A stretch of 19,757 bases of DNA from Clostridia bacterium. GTDB taxonomy: Bacteria; Bacillota_A; Clostridia; Christensenellales; CAG-138. How positions within the stretch are numbered: position 1 is the first letter of the stretch; each line of letters begins with the position of its first letter. Below the pieces are notes generated by a model. It was not told the DNA's origin and searched no databases. It saw only the letters and a program-made list of their open reading frames with translations. Below, in pieces: positions 16,029-19,757 of this stretch. The translations under genes were made by a program, and so were the position numbers. Location: contig JAFZCW010000004.1 of the NCBI GenBank assembly GCA_017556125.1, positions 1 to 19,757 of the forward strand, in the 5' to 3' direction.

Positions 16029-17191
16029 CAGCTTTTCCTCCAGACCATGCGGTCTACGATGCCCGTGTAGGACTGAATGATCTTCACGACTTTCGTGCTG
16101 ACGTTCTCGTCCAGATAATCCGGTACGGGCAGTCCGAACTCCCCGTTCTCATACAGCGCGACCGCGGTCTCCACTGCCTGCAGAAGGCCCTTCCCGTCAA
16201 TGCCGGCCAGAACGAACCCGCCCTTGTCCAGCGCCTCGGGCCGTTCCGTGGATGTCCGGATGCAGACAGCGGGGAACGGGAGTCCGACAGATGTGAAAAA
16301 GCTGCTCTCTTCCGGCAGCGTCCCGCTGTCGGATACCACGCAGAACGCGTTTATCTGAAGGCAGTTGTAGTCGATGAATCCCAGCGGTTCGTGGCGGATC
16401 ACCCTCGGATCCAGTTCGAATCCGCTCTCCTCCAGTTTCTTCCTGCTTCTGGGATGGCAGGAATACAGCACGGGCATATCATACCGTTCCGCGAGGGAAT
16501 TGACCGCGCGGAACAGGGAAAGAAAGTTCTTTTCCGTATCGATGTTCTCCTCCCGGTGCGCCGAGAGCAGGATATATTTCTTTTTCTCCAGGCCGAGCGT
16601 TCCGAGGATGCCGCTGTTCCGGATCTCCTCCAGTTTCCCGTGAAGGACTTCCGCCATCGGCGAACCCGTGACATACGTTCTCTCCTTCGGCAGGCCGCAC
16701 TCGGCAAGGTAGCGTCTCGCGTGTTCCGAATAGGCGAGATTGACGTCCGAAATGATATCGACGATCCTTCTGTTCGTCTCCTCCGGCAGGCATTCATCCT
16801 TGCAGCGGTTTCCGGCCTCCATGTGGAACACCGGGATGTGGAGCCGCTTCGCCCCGATGGCGGAAAGACAGCTGTTGGTGTCCCCCAGGACCAGAACGGC
16901 GTCCGGTTTCGTTTCGCTCATCAGGTCGTACGATGCGGCGATGATGTTTCCCATGGTCTGTCCGAGCGTGTCGCCGACAGCGTTCAGCGTCACGTCCGGT
17001 TCATCCAGATCGAGATCGCGGAAAAAGATCCCGTTCAGCGTGTAATCGTAATTCTGCCCGGTATGCACAAGAAGGGTGTCAAAGTACTGCCGGCATTTTT
17101 TGATCACCGCGGAAAGCCGGATGATCTCGGGCCTTGTCCCGACGATGATCATCAGTTTCAGTTTCCCGTTGTTCCGAAAGGAAGCGCTCAT
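16028..17191 (-). CDS. capG: UDP-N-acetyl-L-fucosamine synthase (WecB-like 2-epimerase, CapG/FnlC type)
   Basis: This enzyme of the UDP-GlcNAc 2-epimerase fold does the last step to UDP-L-FucNAc, a C2 epimerisation of UDP-N-acetyl-L-pneumosamine. In the 387 residues the signature [14 protein letters not shown] (17-30), HTGQNYDY (43-50), [20 protein letters not shown] and LSAHREEN are clear. The form with RCKDE rather than LRTGD is that of CapG/FnlC, not of standard WecB. The two other enzymes of the same three-step pathway are the two genes immediately upstream, which makes this assignment strong. The ATG at 17191 has AGAGG 9 bases upstream, 4 bases after the capF stop. Confidence 0.93.
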   Translation of the reverse strand: MSASFRNNGKLKLMIIVGTRPEIIRLSAVIKKCRQYFDTLLVHTGQNYDYTLNGIFFRDLDLDEPDVTLNAVGDTLGQTMGNIIAASYDLMSETKPDAVLVLGDTNSCLSAIGAKRLHIPVFHMEAGNRCKDECLPEETNRRIVDIISDVNLAYSEHARRYLAECGLPKERTYVTGSPMAEVLHGKLEEIRNSGILGTLGLEKKKYILLSAHREENIDTEKNFLSLFRAVNSLAERYDMPVLYSCHPRSRKKLEESGFELDPRVIRHEPLGFIDYNCLQINAFCVVSDSGTLPEESSFFTSVGLPFPAVCIRTSTERPEALDKGGFVLAGIDGKGLLQAVETAVALYENGEFGLPVPDYLDENVSTKVVKIIQSYTGIVDRMVWRKS

Positions 17192-17195
17192 CTTC

Positions 17196-18395
17196 TTATA
17201 CCTCTTCTCTGAAAGTATCCGGCTTCTCCGGATCGAAATGTTCGTTCGCCCACATGATCGTTACCAGATTCTCGGTCTCGCTCAGATTCACGATCTCATG
17301 CGTATATCCCGGGAGGATCATCACTTCCTCCGGCTCGTCTCCCGACACGAAGGTCTCGATGACCGTGTCGGAACCGATCTTCCGCTGGCGGATCAGCCCG
17401 CGGCCGGAGACCACGATGAAGATCTCCCACTTGCTGTTGTGCCAGTGCATGCCCTTGGTGATCCCCGGTCCCGAAACGTTGACGGAAATCTGTCCGCCGC
17501 GTTCCTGCTTCAGAAGCTCCGTAAAGCTCCCTCGCGCGTCGCATTTCTTTTCCGGGCGGAAAGACACCCTGTCTTCAGGCAGGTAGGACATGTACATGGA
17601 AAAAAGCTTCTTTTCAAAGGACCCGTCCGGGAGCTCCGGCATGCGGAGCGTTTCCGGAAAAGCCGCAAACCGGTGCAGGCAGTCCGCGATATGGCCGAGC
17701 GTCGCCCGGTGGGTGACCGGTACGCGGCAGAACTTCCCTTCCGGATCCGGAACGGGATCGGTTCCCGCATATCCGCAGCGTACCGCCTTCCCCTCAAGCA
17801 GGTCCAGCATGGATGAGACCAGATCGTCGATGTACAGCAGTTCCAGCTCGGTGTCCGGATTATCGATCCGGATCGGCATCCCGTTTGCGATGTGATGGCA
17901 GAATGTCGCGACGGCGGAATTGTAGTTCGGCCTGCTCCATTTTCCGAACAGGTTCGGAAAACGGAAGACAAACGCCTGCGCTCCCGTTTTCTCCGCGTAA
18001 CGGAAGAGCTCCTCCTCCGCAGCCAGTTTGGAAGCGCCGTACACGGATCCGGCGTATCTTCCGGTCAGCGAGGCCTGTATGGAGGACGCCAGCATGACGG
18101 GGCAGCGGTTTCCTTCCCTTTCGAGAAGCGAGAGCAGACCGCCCGTAAACGCGTGGTTGTCCTTCTCAAAGTCGTCCGGATCCTCCGGTCTGTTCGCGCC
18201 GGCCAGATCGAACACGAATCCGCAGTTTCTGCAGGCGGAAACAAGTTCCTCCGCGGAGGAATCTTTATCGAAAAGATACAGATCCCCTATGCTGAGTCCC
18301 GGTCTCGTCCGGTCGAATCCGTCCCGGATGTTTTTCAGCGCCCATGTCAGGTTCGTCCCGACAAATCCCTTCGCTCCGGTTATCAGAATGTCCAT
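17196..18395 (-). CDS. capF: Bifunctional epimerase/reductase with cupin domain (CapF/FnlB)
   Basis: This enzyme makes UDP-N-acetyl-L-pneumosamine from the CapE product by C3 epimerisation and C4 reduction. Of 399 residues, about 1-265 are a short-chain dehydrogenase domain with GAKGFVG (7-13) and Y119/K123 (YGASK). About 280-399 are a cupin domain that epimerises C3, with metal ligands visible as H317, H319, E324 (GMHWHNSKWE) and H366. This two-domain layout is that of Staphylococcus CapF. The length is slightly above the common 370. The ATG at 18395 has AGGA 9 bases upstream, 18 bases after the capE stop. Confidence 0.94.
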   Translation of the reverse strand: MDILITGAKGFVGTNLTWALKNIRDGFDRTRPGLSIGDLYLFDKDSSAEELVSACRNCGFVFDLAGANRPEDPDDFEKDNHAFTGGLLSLLEREGNRCPVMLASSIQASLTGRYAGSVYGASKLAAEEELFRYAEKTGAQAFVFRFPNLFGKWSRPNYNSAVATFCHHIANGMPIRIDNPDTELELLYIDDLVSSMLDLLEGKAVRCGYAGTDPVPDPEGKFCRVPVTHRATLGHIADCLHRFAAFPETLRMPELPDGSFEKKLFSMYMSYLPEDRVSFRPEKKCDARGSFTELLKQERGGQISVNVSGPGITKGMHWHNSKWEIFIVVSGRGLIRQRKIGSDTVIETFVSGDEPEEVMILPGYTHEIVNLSETENLVTIMWANEHFDPEKPDTFREEV

Positions 18396-18413
18396 GGCAT
18401 GCTTTCCTTCTGT

Positions 18414-19460
18414 TTATTTCCCGAACCCTTCCAGTTCCTCCCGGATATACGGAAGGGTGAGGAGTTTGTCCATCACCTGGCGGCGGTCAAGGATCTGCGT
18501 CGTGTTGGAATTGAATTCCTTCAGAATGTTGCGGTCCCGGTCGCCTTTGGAAAAATACTTGTCGTAATTGAGGTCGCGCTTGTCGCAGGGCACCCTGTAG
18601 AAGGCGCCCATGTCGATCGCATGCGCGCACTCCTCGTTCGTCAGAAGCGTTTCATACATCTTCTCGCCGTGCCTGACGCCGATCAGCCGGATCCTGCTGT
18701 AATCGCCTCCGAACAGTTCACAGACCGCTTCCGCAAGCGTGCGGATCGTACAGGCCGGCGCCTTCTGCACCAGAATATCCCCGTGGGTCCCGTGCTCGAA
18801 CGCAAACAGCACCAGATCGACCGCTTCCTCGAGCGACATGATAAATCTCGTCATATCCGGATTCGTTACCGTGATGGGCTGCCCGTTCCGGAGCTGATCG
18901 ATCCACAGCGGCACGACGGAACCGCGGCTGCAGAGAACGTTCCCGTATCTCGTGCAGCAGATCCGGGTCTTTTCCTCGGATACGGTCCTGGCTTTCGCGA
19001 CCACGACTTTTTCCATCATGGCCTTGCTGGTCCCCATGGCATTGACCGGATACGCCGCCTTGTCCGTCGAAAGACAGATCACGGAACGGACCCCCGCGCG
19101 GATCGCCGCGGTCAGCACGTTGTCGGTCCCGATCACGTTGGTCCTGACTGCCTCCATGGGAAAGAATTCGCAGGAGGGCACCTGTTTCAGCGCCGCGGCG
19201 TGAAAAATGAAGTCGACGCCGTGCATGGCGTTTTCAATGGAGGCGATATCCCGCACGTCCCCAATGTAGAACTTGATCTTTTCCGAGGTTTCCGGATTTT
19301 TGGCCTGATAGTAATGGCGCATATCGTCCTGCTTCTTCTCGTCCCTGGAGAAGATGCGGATCTCGGATACATCCGTTTCGAGAAACCGGTTCAGCACCGC
19401 GTTTCCGAAACTTCCCGTTCCTCCCGTTATCAGCAAAGTTGCGTGGTCAAAAGCAGACAT
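18414..19460 (-). CDS. capE: UDP-GlcNAc 4,6-dehydratase/5-epimerase (CapE/FnlA)
   Basis: This enzyme carries out the first step from UDP-GlcNAc to UDP-L-FucNAc. The 348-residue SDR protein has TGGTGSFG (12-19), RDEKKQDDMR (39-48) and AALKQVPSCEFFPMEA (89-104). The STDKAAYPVNAMGTSK block (131-146) holds Met142 where ordinary SDR enzymes have the catalytic Tyr. That substitution is typical of CapE and related inverting dehydratases. The capF and capG genes follow directly, so UDP-L-FucNAc is the expected product. The ATG at 19460 has an AAGGA touching it and a weaker AAAGG further up; the binding site is poor, but homologues start here. Confidence 0.95.
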   Translation of the reverse strand: MSAFDHATLLITGGTGSFGNAVLNRFLETDVSEIRIFSRDEKKQDDMRHYYQAKNPETSEKIKFYIGDVRDIASIENAMHGVDFIFHAAALKQVPSCEFFPMEAVRTNVIGTDNVLTAAIRAGVRSVICLSTDKAAYPVNAMGTSKAMMEKVVVAKARTVSEEKTRICCTRYGNVLCSRGSVVPLWIDQLRNGQPITVTNPDMTRFIMSLEEAVDLVLFAFEHGTHGDILVQKAPACTIRTLAEAVCELFGGDYSRIRLIGVRHGEKMYETLLTNEECAHAIDMGAFYRVPCDKRDLNYDKYFSKGDRDRNILKEFNSNTTQILDRRQVMDKLLTLPYIREELEGFGK

Positions 19461-19493
19461 TCCTTTTTCCCGGCCTTTCTGTGATTTGTATCA

Positions 19494-19512
19494 GGGCGGA
19501 CATCTTCCGCCC
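19494..19512 (-). other. Intercistronic hairpin before capE
   Basis: GGGCGGA (19494-19500) and TCCGCCC (19506-19512) form a perfect 7-bp stem with a 5-base loop, 34 bases upstream of capE and just past the stop of the upstream gene. No U-tract follows on either strand, so it is not a standard terminator. It may protect or process the mRNA, or weaken read-through. Confidence 0.45.
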
Positions 19513-19517
19513 GGTGT

Positions 19518-19757
19518 TTATGAATCTTCTTCCGGACTCTTCCGCCTGCCCGGCAGGAAGCGTCCGATCAGCTGCGTCACCATTTTCTTCTCCTCTGCGT
19601 TCAGCGCGAACAGCCAGAGAATGACGATGTACAGGACCGCGATCACGGCGATCTTGATCAGGAGCCAGAGCACGCCGCGGTCTCCGATCACGGAGGAAAG
19701 CACCCTGCCCGCCGCGCACGTCACGAGGATCGGGATGCTCATCCGGATATAGCAGTC
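19518..19757 (-). CDS. C-terminal part of a second flippase-like membrane protein (partial)
   Basis: The frame is open to the right edge and gives 79 residues, starting DCYIRMSIPILV. Two hydrophobic stretches (about 5-20 and 27-49) lead into a tail (FALNAEEKKMVTQLIGRFL, then a short basic and acidic end). This ending is typical of Bacillota oligosaccharide flippases of the Wzx/MviN type. It is co-directional with capE, 57 bases upstream. The rest of the gene lies outside the window, so the family is tentative; another multi-spanning membrane protein cannot be excluded. Confidence 0.6.
   Translation of the reverse strand, partial: DCYIRMSIPILVTCAAGRVLSSVIGDRGVLWLLIKIAVIAVLYIVILWLFALNAEEKKMVTQLIGRFLPGRRKSPEEDS

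Overview
The window reads as chromosomal DNA of a fairly GC-rich Gram-positive anaerobe of the Bacillota, most likely class Clostridia. The pointers are a split, four-gene sodium-pumping decarboxylase with a free biotin carrier, a VanZ-like protein, LicD-family proteins, AGGAGG-type ribosome binding sites and TTGACA/TATAAT-type promoters. The species cannot be named from this. Almost everything is coded on the minus strand; the one exception is the VanZ-like gene at 6062-6553. No stretch over 300 bases lacks a gene. I saw no tRNA, rRNA, CRISPR array, insertion sequence or prophage gene.

Region 1 (about 1-3650) is a complete oxaloacetate decarboxylase sodium-pump operon. It is read leftward as oadG, biotin carrier, oadB, oadA, from a candidate promoter at 3596-3624 to a hairpin terminator at 119-146. 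The key sodium-site and metal-site residues are all present. A rightward terminator at 57-104 implies that a plus-strand gene ends just outside the left edge.

Region 2 (3679-5995) is probably one leftward transcript: an rRNA pseudouridine synthase, a LicC-like sugar or choline-phosphate nucleotidyltransferase, and deoxyribose-phosphate aldolase. It starts at a TTGACA promoter and ends at a strong terminator. Divergent to it is the VanZ-like membrane protein.

Region 3 (6599-8206) holds a LicD-family gene and a GntR/FCD-family regulator. The regulator has its own strong promoter, a small palindrome at the predicted transcription start, and a terminator just after it.

Region 4 (8215 to beyond 19757) is the downstream part of a surface-polysaccharide (capsule or teichoic-acid-like) operon with very tight gene spacing. 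capE-capF-capG homologues predict UDP-N-acetyl-L-fucosamine. rfbA-rfbB plus a VioA-like transaminase predict a dTDP-amino-dideoxyhexose, probably dTDP-4-amino-4,6-dideoxyglucose. A GT2 glycosyltransferase and a GT-C-type membrane glycosyltransferase would assemble or decorate the glycan, a second LicD protein would add a phospho-substituent, and a Wzx-type flippase would export it. The C-terminus of a second flippase-like protein enters from the right edge. The initiating sugar-phosphate transferase, a clear polymerase and the chain-length system are not here and are expected to the right.

The most notable themes are the pairing of two amino-sugar pathways in one operon and the possible LicC/LicD phospho-decoration system split across three sites. 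Regulatory points are the regulator placed at the end of the polysaccharide operon and a VanZ promoter whose -10 box nearly touches the start codon. I found no clearly unprecedented system.
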